Origin: Actinopolyspora mortivallis DSM 44261
GTDB taxonomy: Bacteria; Actinomycetota; Actinomycetes; Mycobacteriales; Pseudonocardiaceae
Assembly (NCBI RefSeq): GCF_000384035.1
Contig: NZ_KB913024.1
Coordinates: 1,769,087-1,833,086 of the forward strand
DNA length: 64,000 nt
Direction: 5' to 3'
Below, piece after piece: positions 26,376 to 35,006 of this stretch. Position 1 is the first letter of the stretch. Every line of letters begins with the position of its first letter. The notes under the pieces were generated by a model, which saw only the letters and a list, made by a program, of their open reading frames with translations, had not been told where the DNA came from and did no database searches. The position numbers were made by a program, and so were the translations under genes.

Positions 26376-27968
26376 TCACTCGGCGGTGAAGAAGACCGAG
26401 TGCCATCCCGTGGCCCCGTCCGGAACGGTGGGGGAACGTTTCCGGGACTGGGTGTGCCCGGAGCGGTCCGTGGCCCGGGACTCCACCGTGTGCCCGCCGG
26501 GCGGCAACTCCAGTTCCGTGCGCCACATGCGCCAGGTGTCCCGGTTCACCGGTGCCGACAACTCGGCGGTTCGCCAGTCCCCTCCGTCGACACGCACCTC
26601 GACACGTTCGACGCCCGTGTGTTGTGCCCAGGCCACCCCGGCGACCGTGACTCCTCCTGCCGGGACCTTCGCGAAGCCGGAGGGAGTGTCTATGCGGGAC
26701 TGGGTCTTGATCGGAGCCTCCCGGGCCCAGCCGCGGGTCCTCCAGTAGGATTCCCGGTCCCAGGTGGTCAACTCGAGGTCCGTCACCCACTTGGTGGCCG
26801 AGAGATAGCCGTACAACCCCGGCGTGACCATCCGAACCGGGAAACCGTGTTCGATCGGCAGTGGGCGTCCGTTCATCCCGAAGGCGAGCAGGGCGTCCCT
26901 GTCCGGGTCGGTCAGCACGTCCACCGGTGTGCCCGCGGTGAAACCGTCCACGCTGGTGCTGAAGACCTGTTCGGCGTCCTCGCGGACCCCGGCTTCGGCG
27001 AGCACTTCCCTGATGGGGACCCCGATGAACTCGGCCGTGGAGACGTAGGGGCCGCCGACGGGGTTGGACACACAGGTCATGGTGATCGGCTTCTCCACCG
27101 TGTTCCGTGCCCTCAGATCAGCGAAGGAGAGGTCGAGTTCCCGCTCGACCATGCCGTGTATTCGCAGTCGCCACTGCTCCGCGGTGATCCGGGGAACGCG
27201 CAGCGCCGTGTCGACCCGGTAGAACTCCGAGTTCGGTGTGATGAACGTCGGGGTTCCGGACTTCGCGAAATCGGACCCGGGCGGGATCGGTGCCGCCCGG
27301 GTGTCCGGGGTGATTCCGCCGAGTGCGGCCCGGGAACGTTCGACCTGTTCCCCCGAGGAGAGTTTCTGCCCGGTGAGAGCGGCCACGGCCGAGCCCGTGG
27401 CGACCGACAGCGTGGAGACCAGCACTCGCCGGCGCCCGTGCGTCCCACGCCCGGCCCGCGTCTCCGCCGTGGTCGCGTTCTCCCCCGAAGGGGAGAGCGC
27501 GGCTCTCTCCGTGGCCACCGTCGTGGCCGTCCGATGCAGGAACAGGAGCACGCCGAGGCCGACGAGGAAAGCGACGACAGGGGCCCACAGTCCGTCGCCG
27601 CCCACGGCGGGCCGTGCGAGTACGGCGAGCACTCCGAGCACGCCGAAGACCGCGACGAGGAGTCCGCCCACCCGCACCGAGGTGCGGGAGCCCAGCCCGA
27701 CCCCGGCAGCCAGCAGGGCCAGGACCACGGCCATGCCGATCAGCAGGGCGAGCTTGTCCGCGGTGCCGAACAGGTCGATCGCGAGGGACTTGAGCGGCTG
27801 GGGAGCCAGATCGATGGCGGTGTTGCCCACGGCCAGGTAGGGGGAGGAAGCCGGTACGGTCAGGGCGGCGACCAGATGTCCCACCGCCAGCGCCGCGGCC
27901 ATGCTCAGCAGGCCGATCAACGCGGCGACGCCCTTTCCGATCCGGACCGGCTCGGGTACGTGTGCCAT
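26376..27968 (-). CDS. Membrane-anchored molybdopterin oxidoreductase (sulfite oxidase fold)
   Basis: 530 residues. Four hydrophobic helices lie in residues ~14-145; then comes a twin-arginine-like stretch (GRRRVLVSTLSVATGSAVAAL) that should translocate the C-terminal part. Residues ~230-420 are the sulfite-oxidase-type Mo domain, with the Mo-ligand cysteine in MTCVSNPVGG (~residue 300) and HGFPVRMVTPG; residues ~430-530 are the Ig-like dimerisation domain (VAWAQHTGVERVEVRVDGGDW). Substrate unknown. ATG 27968 is chosen; upstream extension is weak. The same gene order with a fasciclin protein downstream occurs in other actinobacteria. Confidence 0.88.
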   Translation of the reverse strand: MAHVPEPVRIGKGVAALIGLLSMAAALAVGHLVAALTVPASSPYLAVGNTAIDLAPQPLKSLAIDLFGTADKLALLIGMAVVLALLAAGVGLGSRTSVRVGGLLVAVFGVLGVLAVLARPAVGGDGLWAPVVAFLVGLGVLLFLHRTATTVATERAALSPSGENATTAETRAGRGTHGRRRVLVSTLSVATGSAVAALTGQKLSSGEQVERSRAALGGITPDTRAAPIPPGSDFAKSGTPTFITPNSEFYRVDTALRVPRITAEQWRLRIHGMVERELDLSFADLRARNTVEKPITMTCVSNPVGGPYVSTAEFIGVPIREVLAEAGVREDAEQVFSTSVDGFTAGTPVDVLTDPDRDALLAFGMNGRPLPIEHGFPVRMVTPGLYGYLSATKWVTDLELTTWDRESYWRTRGWAREAPIKTQSRIDTPSGFAKVPAGGVTVAGVAWAQHTGVERVEVRVDGGDWRTAELSAPVNRDTWRMWRTELELPPGGHTVESRATDRSGHTQSRKRSPTVPDGATGWHSVFFTAE

Positions 27969-28072
27969 ACCCGGTGTTCGGAACCGACCCCTTCGGCGCG
28001 TGGTCTCGACAGTGTTCGGCCGCGAGTCATCGCGACGGGACGTGCCCCGGCAGCGCGGGGGCGGTGTGTCGT

Positions 28073-29947
28073 TCAGTGCCGCAGCCCGTGCAGTCTGAGC
28101 GCCACCTGGATCTCCAGAAGCTGCTCGGGAGAACGCCACTGCTCACCGAGCAGGCAGGAGATGCGTTCCAGTCGTTGACTGACCGTGTTCACGTGCACGT
28201 GCAGGGCACGGGCGGTGCGCACGAGACTCCGGTCGCAGGAGAAGTATCCGCGCAGCGTGCGCAGCAGCTCGGTGCCGCGTCGCGCGTCGTGCTCCAGCAG
28301 GGGGCCGAGCGTACGTTCGACGTAGCCGTCCAGGTCGCCGCGCTCCCCCAGCAGCACACCGAGAAAACCCAGGTCGGCCGGTGCCGCGCCCGTGCCTGTC
28401 CGTCCCAGGGCGGACAGCGCCCGCAGACAGCGACACGCCTCCTCGTAACCGTGGGCCACGTCCGTGAGTCCCATCACCGGATCGCACGCTCCGATGTTGA
28501 CGGATCGGCCCGTCGAGGCACTCAGTCTCCGTGCGGCGTCCTTCGCGATGCCACCGGCATCGGTGCCGGACAACAGCATCACCAGATGGTCGAGGTGCGT
28601 TCCCGCCAGCCCCGCACGGCGCTCCGCGTAGCGGGAGGCCGCCGGAAGCAGCCGCTCCCGTTCCACCCCCTCGACCGAGGCGACCAGCACCACCTTGCCG
28701 CCCGCGGGGTCGACACCCGCACGGCGTGCCCTGGTCACCAGCCCGTCGCGTTCCGGGCGGGAGGCGCTGAGCAGCTCGGTGAGCAGCTCCTCCCGCTCCC
28801 GTTCCCGCGCCTCGTCGCTTCGTCTGCGGAGCAGCAGGACCAGGGCGGTGACCACACCGGCCCGTTCGAACAGGCGCCGATCGGCCTCGGACAGCTCGGT
28901 ATCCCCCACGAGGGTGAGACTGCCGAGCAGTTCCGGGCCGGCCAGCGCCGCACAGACCAGATTGTCGCCGTGGGGAACGGCCTTCCCGCTGCCGCTCGAA
29001 CGACGGACGGCCGAACGCGGCCACGGCACGGGATCCGTCCCCGCGCACGCCAACCGGTTTCCCTCCGCGTCGTGCACCACGATCCCCCCACCGAGCACCC
29101 CGGACACCGCCTCGGCCACGTCGGTGAGTGTTCCACCACGCAGCACGAGGTCGGTGAGCCTGTCGTGGGCTCGTTCGGCCCTGTGCAGCGCGGCGTTGTG
29201 CTCACTGATGGTCTCGTGCGCGGTGTGCAGTTCCGCCAGGGCCTGACGGGTCTCCTGCAACAGCCGCGCGTTGTCGATGGCGATGGCGGCGTGATCGGCC
29301 AACGAGGACAGCAGGGCTATCTCGTCGGGGGAGAAGCTCCGCCGGTTCCGGTCCGCCGCGTAGAGCACCCCGATCACCGAACCCCCCACGGTGAGCGGAA
29401 CCCCGAGAATGGCCAGCAGACGTTCGTCCCGCACCGCGGCGTCGATTTCCTCGGTGTGGGTGAAGCGGGTGTCCTCGAAGTAGGAGGGGCTGGCGTAGGG
29501 GCGTGCCGTCTGGGCCACCAGTCCGCCCAGGCCCTCCCCCATTCCCAGCCGTACCTGCTGGAACAGTGCCGAGGTGCAGCCGTCGGTGACCCGCATGTAG
29601 GTGGTTCCGGACTCGTCGTCGTTGAGGCTGAGATAGGCGACGTGTGTGCCCAGCAGCGTCCTGGCACGGTGCACGATGGACCCGAGCACCGCGTCCTGGT
29701 CCCGCACCCGCGCCAAGTCTCCCGCCGTGTCGAACAGCGCGGTCAGTTCGGACTCGCGGCGCCGCCGCTGCTCCAGGATGTCCCGGAGCCGTAGCGCGAG
29801 CTCTCCGGCCCGTTCGACCAGCCGGACGTTGCGCTCCTCGGACTGGTCGGCACGTGCCCGCGCGATCGTGCTGGCCAGTTTCTCCCCGCCACCGTCGACG
29901 AGGGACTCGAACACCCGCACCAGGGACTCCGCCGGCTCGTCGCCCAT
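28073..29947 (-). CDS. GAF-PucR family transcriptional regulator
   Basis: 624 residues. Residues ~35-75 form a coiled coil; residues ~85-230 a GAF domain (FDTAGDLARV to SLADHAAIAIDNARLL) followed by another helical linker; the C-terminus (~residues 555-620) is the PucR-type helix-turn-helix (LLRTLRGYFSCDRSLVRTARAL, then VHVNTVSQRLERISCLLG). Such regulators often sit beside 3-hydroxybutyrate dehydrogenase and an MHS transporter, as here, and probably control them in response to a small metabolite. ATG 29947 has GAGG nine bases upstream; ATG 29956 directly abuts it. All three genes share the strand but the regulator is downstream. Confidence 0.85.
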   Translation of the reverse strand: MGDEPAESLVRVFESLVDGGGEKLASTIARARADQSEERNVRLVERAGELALRLRDILEQRRRRESELTALFDTAGDLARVRDQDAVLGSIVHRARTLLGTHVAYLSLNDDESGTTYMRVTDGCTSALFQQVRLGMGEGLGGLVAQTARPYASPSYFEDTRFTHTEEIDAAVRDERLLAILGVPLTVGGSVIGVLYAADRNRRSFSPDEIALLSSLADHAAIAIDNARLLQETRQALAELHTAHETISEHNAALHRAERAHDRLTDLVLRGGTLTDVAEAVSGVLGGGIVVHDAEGNRLACAGTDPVPWPRSAVRRSSGSGKAVPHGDNLVCAALAGPELLGSLTLVGDTELSEADRRLFERAGVVTALVLLLRRRSDEAREREREELLTELLSASRPERDGLVTRARRAGVDPAGGKVVLVASVEGVERERLLPAASRYAERRAGLAGTHLDHLVMLLSGTDAGGIAKDAARRLSASTGRSVNIGACDPVMGLTDVAHGYEEACRCLRALSALGRTGTGAAPADLGFLGVLLGERGDLDGYVERTLGPLLEHDARRGTELLRTLRGYFSCDRSLVRTARALHVHVNTVSQRLERISCLLGEQWRSPEQLLEIQVALRLHGLRH

Positions 29948-30016
29948 GACGATCATCCTCGGTTCTCCGGGGTACGGGAACAACCCCCGGGGCGTGCCGC
30001 GAGCCCGCTCGGTCCC

Positions 30017-31357
30017 TCAGGCGGAGGTGGGGGCGGCATCGGTGGTGTCGGAACGCAGTGAGCTGCCACTGGTCTCGCTCGCGAACAGGATGGCCACCGA
30101 CGTGAGCACGGCCCCGAGCGCGAGATACACGGCGATGGGAACCCAACTGTCGAACGCCGCCAGCAGACCGGTGGCCACGGTGGGAGCGAGTCCGCCCGCC
30201 ACCACGGAGGCCAGTTGGTAACCGATCGAGGCTCCCGAGTAGCGCACCCTGGTCCCGAACAACTCGGACATGAACGCGGCCTGGGGGCCGTACATGGCCC
30301 CGTGCAGCACCAGCCCGCCGGTGACCCCCAGCGTGATCATGGAGAGGGCTCCCGTGTCCAGGAGTGGGAAGAACACGAAGGCCCACACCCCGGTTCCGAC
30401 GGCGCCGAACAGGTAGACCCCCCTGCGTCCGAACCGGTCGGACAGGGCGCCCCACAGTGGGATCACGACGAAGTGCGCCAGTGAGGCGATCAGCACCGCC
30501 CGCAACGCCACGTCCTCCCGCAGGTCGAGCTGGTCGGTGACGTAGGTGAGCACGAAGACCGTGATCACGTAGTAGGACACGTTCTCCACGAACCGGGCGC
30601 CCGAGGCGATCAGCACCGCCCGCCACTGGTGACGCAGCACGCGCACGATCGGAGGCTGTTCGGGCGTTCCCCTCCGGGCGGCCCGGCTCGCCGCCTCCAG
30701 AAAGACCGGCGACTCGCTGACCGACAGTCGGATCCACAGCCCCACCAGCACCAGCAGTCCGGACAGCAGGAACGGTATCCGCCAGCCCCACGCGAGGAAG
30801 GCCTGCTGGGACTGGACGGCGGCCAGCAGTGCCAGCACGGCCGTGGCCAGCAGATTGCCGGTGGGCACTCCCGCCTGGGGCCATGAGGTCCAGAAACCGC
30901 GTCGGGTGGCCTCGGTGTGTTCGGAGACCATCAGCACGGCGCCGCCCCACTCGCCGCCCAGGGCGAACCCCTGGACCACCCGCAGGAAGGTCAGCAGCAG
31001 CGGCGCGGCGACGCCGATCGTTGCGTAGGTGGGCAGCAGTCCGATCGCGAAGGTGGAAGCGCCCATGGCCAGCAGGCTGATCACGAGCAGTTTCTTACGC
31101 CCCAGCCTGTCACCGAAGTGTCCGAAAACCAGCCCGCCGAGAGGGCGGAAGACGAATCCGACGGCGAAGCTGGAGAAGGCCAACAGCGTACCGCTCAACG
31201 AGTCCGCTACGGGAAAGAAGGCCTTGTTGAACACCAACGCCGCCGCCGACCCGTACAGGAAGAAGTCGTACCACTCTATGGTGGTGCCGATCATGCTCGA
31301 CCCGACGACCCGGAGCAGTGCTCTCCGGCTCGGCGTGGGGGAGTGTTCGGAACGCAT
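30017..31357 (-). CDS. MHS-family MFS transporter (metabolite:proton symporter)
   Basis: 446 residues with twelve predicted helices. The MHS signature GTTIEWYDFFLYGSAAALVF at the N-terminus and the MFS loop GHFGDRLGRKKLLV are clear. The family includes ProP, KgtP and ShiA carriers for organic acids and osmolytes. Next to 3-hydroxybutyrate dehydrogenase, uptake of 3-hydroxybutyrate or a related acid is a plausible inference. It lies 42 bases after the dehydrogenase stop on the same strand. Confidence 0.9.
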   Translation of the reverse strand: MRSEHSPTPSRRALLRVVGSSMIGTTIEWYDFFLYGSAAALVFNKAFFPVADSLSGTLLAFSSFAVGFVFRPLGGLVFGHFGDRLGRKKLLVISLLAMGASTFAIGLLPTYATIGVAAPLLLTFLRVVQGFALGGEWGGAVLMVSEHTEATRRGFWTSWPQAGVPTGNLLATAVLALLAAVQSQQAFLAWGWRIPFLLSGLLVLVGLWIRLSVSESPVFLEAASRAARRGTPEQPPIVRVLRHQWRAVLIASGARFVENVSYYVITVFVLTYVTDQLDLREDVALRAVLIASLAHFVVIPLWGALSDRFGRRGVYLFGAVGTGVWAFVFFPLLDTGALSMITLGVTGGLVLHGAMYGPQAAFMSELFGTRVRYSGASIGYQLASVVAGGLAPTVATGLLAAFDSWVPIAVYLALGAVLTSVAILFASETSGSSLRSDTTDAAPTSA

Positions 31358-31399
31358 GGTGTCACCCCTTTTCCCCGCCGGGGCGGGTTCGCTCGGTTG

Positions 31400-32173
31400 T
31401 CAGTGCGCCGTCCAGGCACCGTCGATGGGAATGGAGGCTCCGGTGAGGTAGTCGGTTTCCGGCCCGGCGAGCCAGGCGACCACGGCGGCGACCTCCTCCG
31501 GTTCGATCAACCGTTTGATCGCGCTGTCCCGCAGGAACACCCGTTCGGCGACCTCCTGCTCGGAGACGCCGTGGGTCTCGGCCTGGGCGCTCAGCTGTCC
31601 CCACAGCAGGGGAGTGCGGACGTATCCCGGATCCACGCAGTTACTGGTGACCCCGTGCTCGGCCGCTTCGAGGGCGGTCACCTTGCTCAGCCCCTCCAGG
31701 GCGTGCTTGGCGGCCACGTACGCTGATTTGTTCGGGCTGGCACGCAGACCGTGCACGCTGGACACGTTCACGATCCGTCCCCAGCCGCGGGAGTACATGT
31801 ACGGAAGACACCGTTTGATCAGCAGGAAGGGCGCGGTGACCGTGACCCGTTGGATGCGGGTGAAGACCTCGGTCGGGAACTCGTGCAGCGCGGCGACGTG
31901 CTGGAGTCCCGCGTTGTTGACGAGTACGTCCACCTCCCGCGGCAGGGCGGAGACGGCGGACTCGTCGGTCAGGTCCACCACGTGCGCCGTTCCCCCGGTC
32001 TCGGCGGCGGCCCGTTCGACCCCGGCCCGGTCCAGGTCCACCAGGTGCACGTACGCGCCCGAGGCGGCCAGTCTCCGGGCACAGGCGAGTCCGATCCCGC
32101 CGGCGGCGCCGGTGATCAACGCGGTTGTGGTGCGGGAGCCGTCCTCGGCCCCCTCGCCGGCGTGTCTGGTCAT
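31400..32173 (-). CDS. 3-hydroxybutyrate dehydrogenase (SDR)
   Basis: 257 residues. Classical SDR motifs: TGAAGGIG (~residues 21-28), NNAG (VLVNNAGLQHVA), catalytic Ser (VNVSSVHGL) and YVAAK (YxxxK). The segments LQHVAALHEFPTE and GVTSNCVDPGYVRTPL are those of bacterial D-3-hydroxybutyrate dehydrogenases. It oxidises 3-hydroxybutyrate to acetoacetate with NAD, feeding polyhydroxybutyrate or ketone-body use. ATG 32173 has no strong ribosome site; the first helix context still supports it. It heads an operon with the MHS transporter. Confidence 0.88.
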   Translation of the reverse strand: MTRHAGEGAEDGSRTTTALITGAAGGIGLACARRLAASGAYVHLVDLDRAGVERAAAETGGTAHVVDLTDESAVSALPREVDVLVNNAGLQHVAALHEFPTEVFTRIQRVTVTAPFLLIKRCLPYMYSRGWGRIVNVSSVHGLRASPNKSAYVAAKHALEGLSKVTALEAAEHGVTSNCVDPGYVRTPLLWGQLSAQAETHGVSEQEVAERVFLRDSAIKRLIEPEEVAAVVAWLAGPETDYLTGASIPIDGAWTAH

Positions 32174-32436
32174 GTCGGAGGACGCTATCCGGCGAACGCA
32201 CCGCGTTCGATGTGTCGAGCAGCCACAGTAGGCCGACAAGTGGTGTGTGCCACCGACATTGTGCCGGGAAGGGATCCGGCGATGCTCGACGCGCGCCGGG
32301 TGTTCCCGCGCCCACCGGCCGGTACCTCCGGTGTGACGGTGCTCATGAACGACGATGATTTCGGCAGGAGCGCGGAACCGTGCCGGGGCGTGCGGCGACC
32401 CGCACACACGAAGGGTCCCGCCAGAAAGGAACTCCC

Positions 32437-33063
32437 ATGGAAGCGTCGATGGCCATGCCGCTGTTGCCGGACTGGTCCCGCCCACTCTGGGCACTGCTGC
32501 TGGTCGTGGTACTCGTCCAGCACGCCCTGCACGCCCGGAGGATGAGCGGCCAGCCACGGTGGTGGCACGCGGGACACACGACGATGGCTCTCGGGATGGC
32601 CGTGATGTACCTGCTGCCGCACATGCGCCATCCCGACCTCTACCGGGTGGGGCTCGTGCTGTTCGCCCTGATCACGGTGCTCGAGCTCGTGGTCACCGTG
32701 GTGCTCCGCTCCAGGGAGGGGCTGGTCAACCCGCTGTGGCTCTCCTCGACGGCGGGAATGCTGGCCATGACCTACATGATGGTTCCCGGTTCGTCGCGTC
32801 CGGCGTGGCTGACCCTGGTGTTCGTCGGCTACCTCTGCTGCGAGACCGTGGTCTGGTCGCTGGGATGGTGGGAGCGGGTGCCGTGGCTGCGTCCCCACGG
32901 TGTGACCGCTCCGGCCCCCGGGGCGGCCACGACCGCCCCCGGGCGGGCCGTGCTCCGCGAACGCGGTGTCGGACTGCCCGCCCACTGTTCCCCGGGGGTA
33001 CGGGCCAGTCTGGCCGTGATGGCAGCGAGCATGGCCTACATGCTGCTGGCGGGGCTCGTCTGA
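32437..33063 (+). CDS. DUF5134-type membrane protein
   Basis: 208 residues with about seven hydrophobic helices. Conserved-looking histidines and methionines (QHALHARRM, WHAGHTTMALGMAVMYLLPHM) and the overall plan match DUF5134 proteins, found in actinobacteria next to copper or cytochrome oxidase assembly genes. Metal handling is therefore a reasonable guess; the following CopD-CtaG gene supports it. ATG 32437 follows AGAAAGGA. Confidence 0.7.
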   Translation: MEASMAMPLLPDWSRPLWALLLVVVLVQHALHARRMSGQPRWWHAGHTTMALGMAVMYLLPHMRHPDLYRVGLVLFALITVLELVVTVVLRSREGLVNPLWLSSTAGMLAMTYMMVPGSSRPAWLTLVFVGYLCCETVVWSLGWWERVPWLRPHGVTAPAPGAATTAPGRAVLRERGVGLPAHCSPGVRASLAVMAASMAYMLLAGLV

Positions 33064-33146
33064 CTTCCCACGAGCAACCCGAGTGAACGCCGGAACGGTG
33101 TCCGTGCCCACCGGACGGTGGCGGCAGTGCCGTCAGTGACACCGGT

Positions 33147-34940
33147 GTGGAGTTGTTTCGAGAGCGGTGGCCGATGCAGTGGTCGGAGTTCGCGCTTCGC
33201 GTGACGGGCGGTCTCGCCGGGGCGGTGTGTGTGGGATCGCTGGTGTTCGCGGTGTTCTTCGAGTCCCACACCTGCGGAGAGCTTCCGGAACGCGCACGTC
33301 GGTATCTGCGAGGGGCCGCGCTGTGCGCGCCGGTGTGGGGAGCGGCCGGGCTCCTCCTGGCGTGGCAGGGCGGCGGGGACAGGGGGGAGCTGACGGCCGC
33401 CATCCTCACGGCCCTGCTCACGGTGGTACTGGCCCTGGTGGGAGGAACGGCACGCGGCTGGAGAACGGCCTGCGCACTGGTCTTCGTCGCCTTGCTCGGT
33501 CTGGTGGTTCCGGCCGTGGAGCGTCGTTCCGACGGCGGTCCCGGCCACGACATCGGTACGAACACGATCGTGATGCACGTGCTCGCGGCCACGGTGTGGT
33601 TCGGCGTGCTGCTGGTACTGGGCTCGCGCCTGTGGCGTGACGAGGAACGGGCGCAGACGCTGCTGGCTCGTTACCGGACGCTGGCGGGGTGCTGCTGGGC
33701 ACTGCTGGTGTTCTCCGGGGTGTTCGACGTGCTCGCGGTACCCCGGCGCTACGGGGAGGGCGAAGCGGGACATCTCGCCCTGGTGCTGGGCAAGACCTTC
33801 GTGACGGTCGCGCTGGGAGGCCTCGGCGTCCTCGCCCGCAGACACCTTGTTCCGGCGGAGCCCACCGGCCGGGGCGGGCGACGGCGCGCGCTCCTGTGGC
33901 TGGTCGGTGTGGAAGCGGTCCTGCTGACGAGCGCCCTGCTGGTGTCGACGGTCATGATCGGGACGGCCTCGGGGCCTGCCGCTTCGGAGGTCACCGCCAG
34001 CGAGTCCGTGCTGGGCTACGACCTGGCCGTTCCACCGAGCGCGGTGGCGTTGGTGACCGGATGGCGTTTCGACCCGCTGTTCGGTGGTGCCGCCGTGGTG
34101 CTCTCCGGGCTCTACCTGGCCGGGGTGCGCGTGTTGCGTCGTCGGGGGGATGCCTGGCCGACCGGCAGGACGGCGGCCTGGATCACCGGCTGGGGGTGCG
34201 TGCTGTGGGTGACCTCCTCCGGGATGGGGGTGTACGCGGGTGGGGTGTTCAGCCTGCACATGTTCGTGCACATGGTGCTCAACATGGTGGCGCCGGTGTT
34301 GCTGGTGCTCGGTGGCCCCGTGACGTTGGCGCTGCGGGCCCTGCCCGCCCGGGGCAGGGGGGCAGCGGCCGGTCCCCGCGAGTGGCTGTTGGCCGTGTTG
34401 CACTCCCCGCTCACCCGTGTGCTCGCCGGTCCGGGGGTGGCGACCGTGCTGTTCGTGGGATCGTTCTACGCGCTGTACTTCACGGACCTGTTCGAACTCG
34501 GGATGTTCGAGTACTGGGGCCACCAGCTGATGAAGACCCACTTCCTGCTGGTGGGATACCTGTACTACTGGACCGTGATCGGTGTCGATCCGGGACCGCG
34601 CCCGCTGCCCCACCTGGCCCGGTTGGGGGTGGTGTTGGCGGTGATGCCCTTCCACGCGTTCTTCGGGATCATCACGATGAGCCTGTCGAGCCCCCTGGCC
34701 GAGGACTTCTATCGGGCACTGGAGCTGCCCTGGCCGCGTGACCTGCTGGCCGACCAGTTCCTTGGTGGCGGCATCGCCTGGGCGATGGGGGAGGTGCCAC
34801 TGGTGCTGGTGCTGGGGGCGCTGTTGACCCAGTGGTACCGGCACGACACCCGGCTCGCCCGGCGCGTCGACCGCAGTGACGACGAGTTGGCCGCCTACAA
34901 CGCGATGCTGGCCGAACTGGCCCGCAAACGGGGCGGCTGA
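33147..34940 (+). CDS. CopD-CtaG fusion membrane protein (copper transport / cytochrome c oxidase assembly)
   Basis: 597 residues with about fifteen hydrophobic helices. The N-terminal ~300 residues match the CopD copper resistance domain (MHVLAATVWFGVLLVLGSRLWRD); the rest matches the caa3-type assembly protein CtaG (LHMFVHMVLNMVAPVLLVLGGP, HFLLVGYLYYWTVIGVDP, MPFHAFFGI), with many paired His residues for copper. It probably delivers copper to oxidase or takes it into the cell. This fusion is known in actinobacteria. GTG 33147 is listed; ATG 33174 is an alternative because neither has a strong ribosome site. Confidence 0.88.
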   Translation: MELFRERWPMQWSEFALRVTGGLAGAVCVGSLVFAVFFESHTCGELPERARRYLRGAALCAPVWGAAGLLLAWQGGGDRGELTAAILTALLTVVLALVGGTARGWRTACALVFVALLGLVVPAVERRSDGGPGHDIGTNTIVMHVLAATVWFGVLLVLGSRLWRDEERAQTLLARYRTLAGCCWALLVFSGVFDVLAVPRRYGEGEAGHLALVLGKTFVTVALGGLGVLARRHLVPAEPTGRGGRRRALLWLVGVEAVLLTSALLVSTVMIGTASGPAASEVTASESVLGYDLAVPPSAVALVTGWRFDPLFGGAAVVLSGLYLAGVRVLRRRGDAWPTGRTAAWITGWGCVLWVTSSGMGVYAGGVFSLHMFVHMVLNMVAPVLLVLGGPVTLALRALPARGRGAAAGPREWLLAVLHSPLTRVLAGPGVATVLFVGSFYALYFTDLFELGMFEYWGHQLMKTHFLLVGYLYYWTVIGVDPGPRPLPHLARLGVVLAVMPFHAFFGIITMSLSSPLAEDFYRALELPWPRDLLADQFLGGGIAWAMGEVPLVLVLGALLTQWYRHDTRLARRVDRSDDELAAYNAMLAELARKRGG

Positions 34941-34955
34941 GCCGGTGCCCGTCCG

Positions 34956-34988
34956 GGCGCCGGGGTGCTCACGCGAGCCCCCGGCGCC
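34956..34988. terminator. Strong bidirectional terminator hairpin
   Basis: 10-bp perfect stem (GGCGCCGGGG at 34956-34965 with 34979-34988), continued after one bulged T by GCTC/GAGC and closed by a 4-base loop: 14 pairs in all. It lies in the 66-base gap between the convergent CopD-CtaG and ClpC-like genes. Confidence 0.7.
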
Positions 34989-35006
34989 GACGGTCGTTTC
35001 GGCCGT

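Noticed and set aside
32240-32253. Small palindrome GTGG-6-CCAC upstream of 3-hydroxybutyrate dehydrogenase
   Set aside because: Only four-base arms; too short to distinguish from chance in GC-rich DNA.
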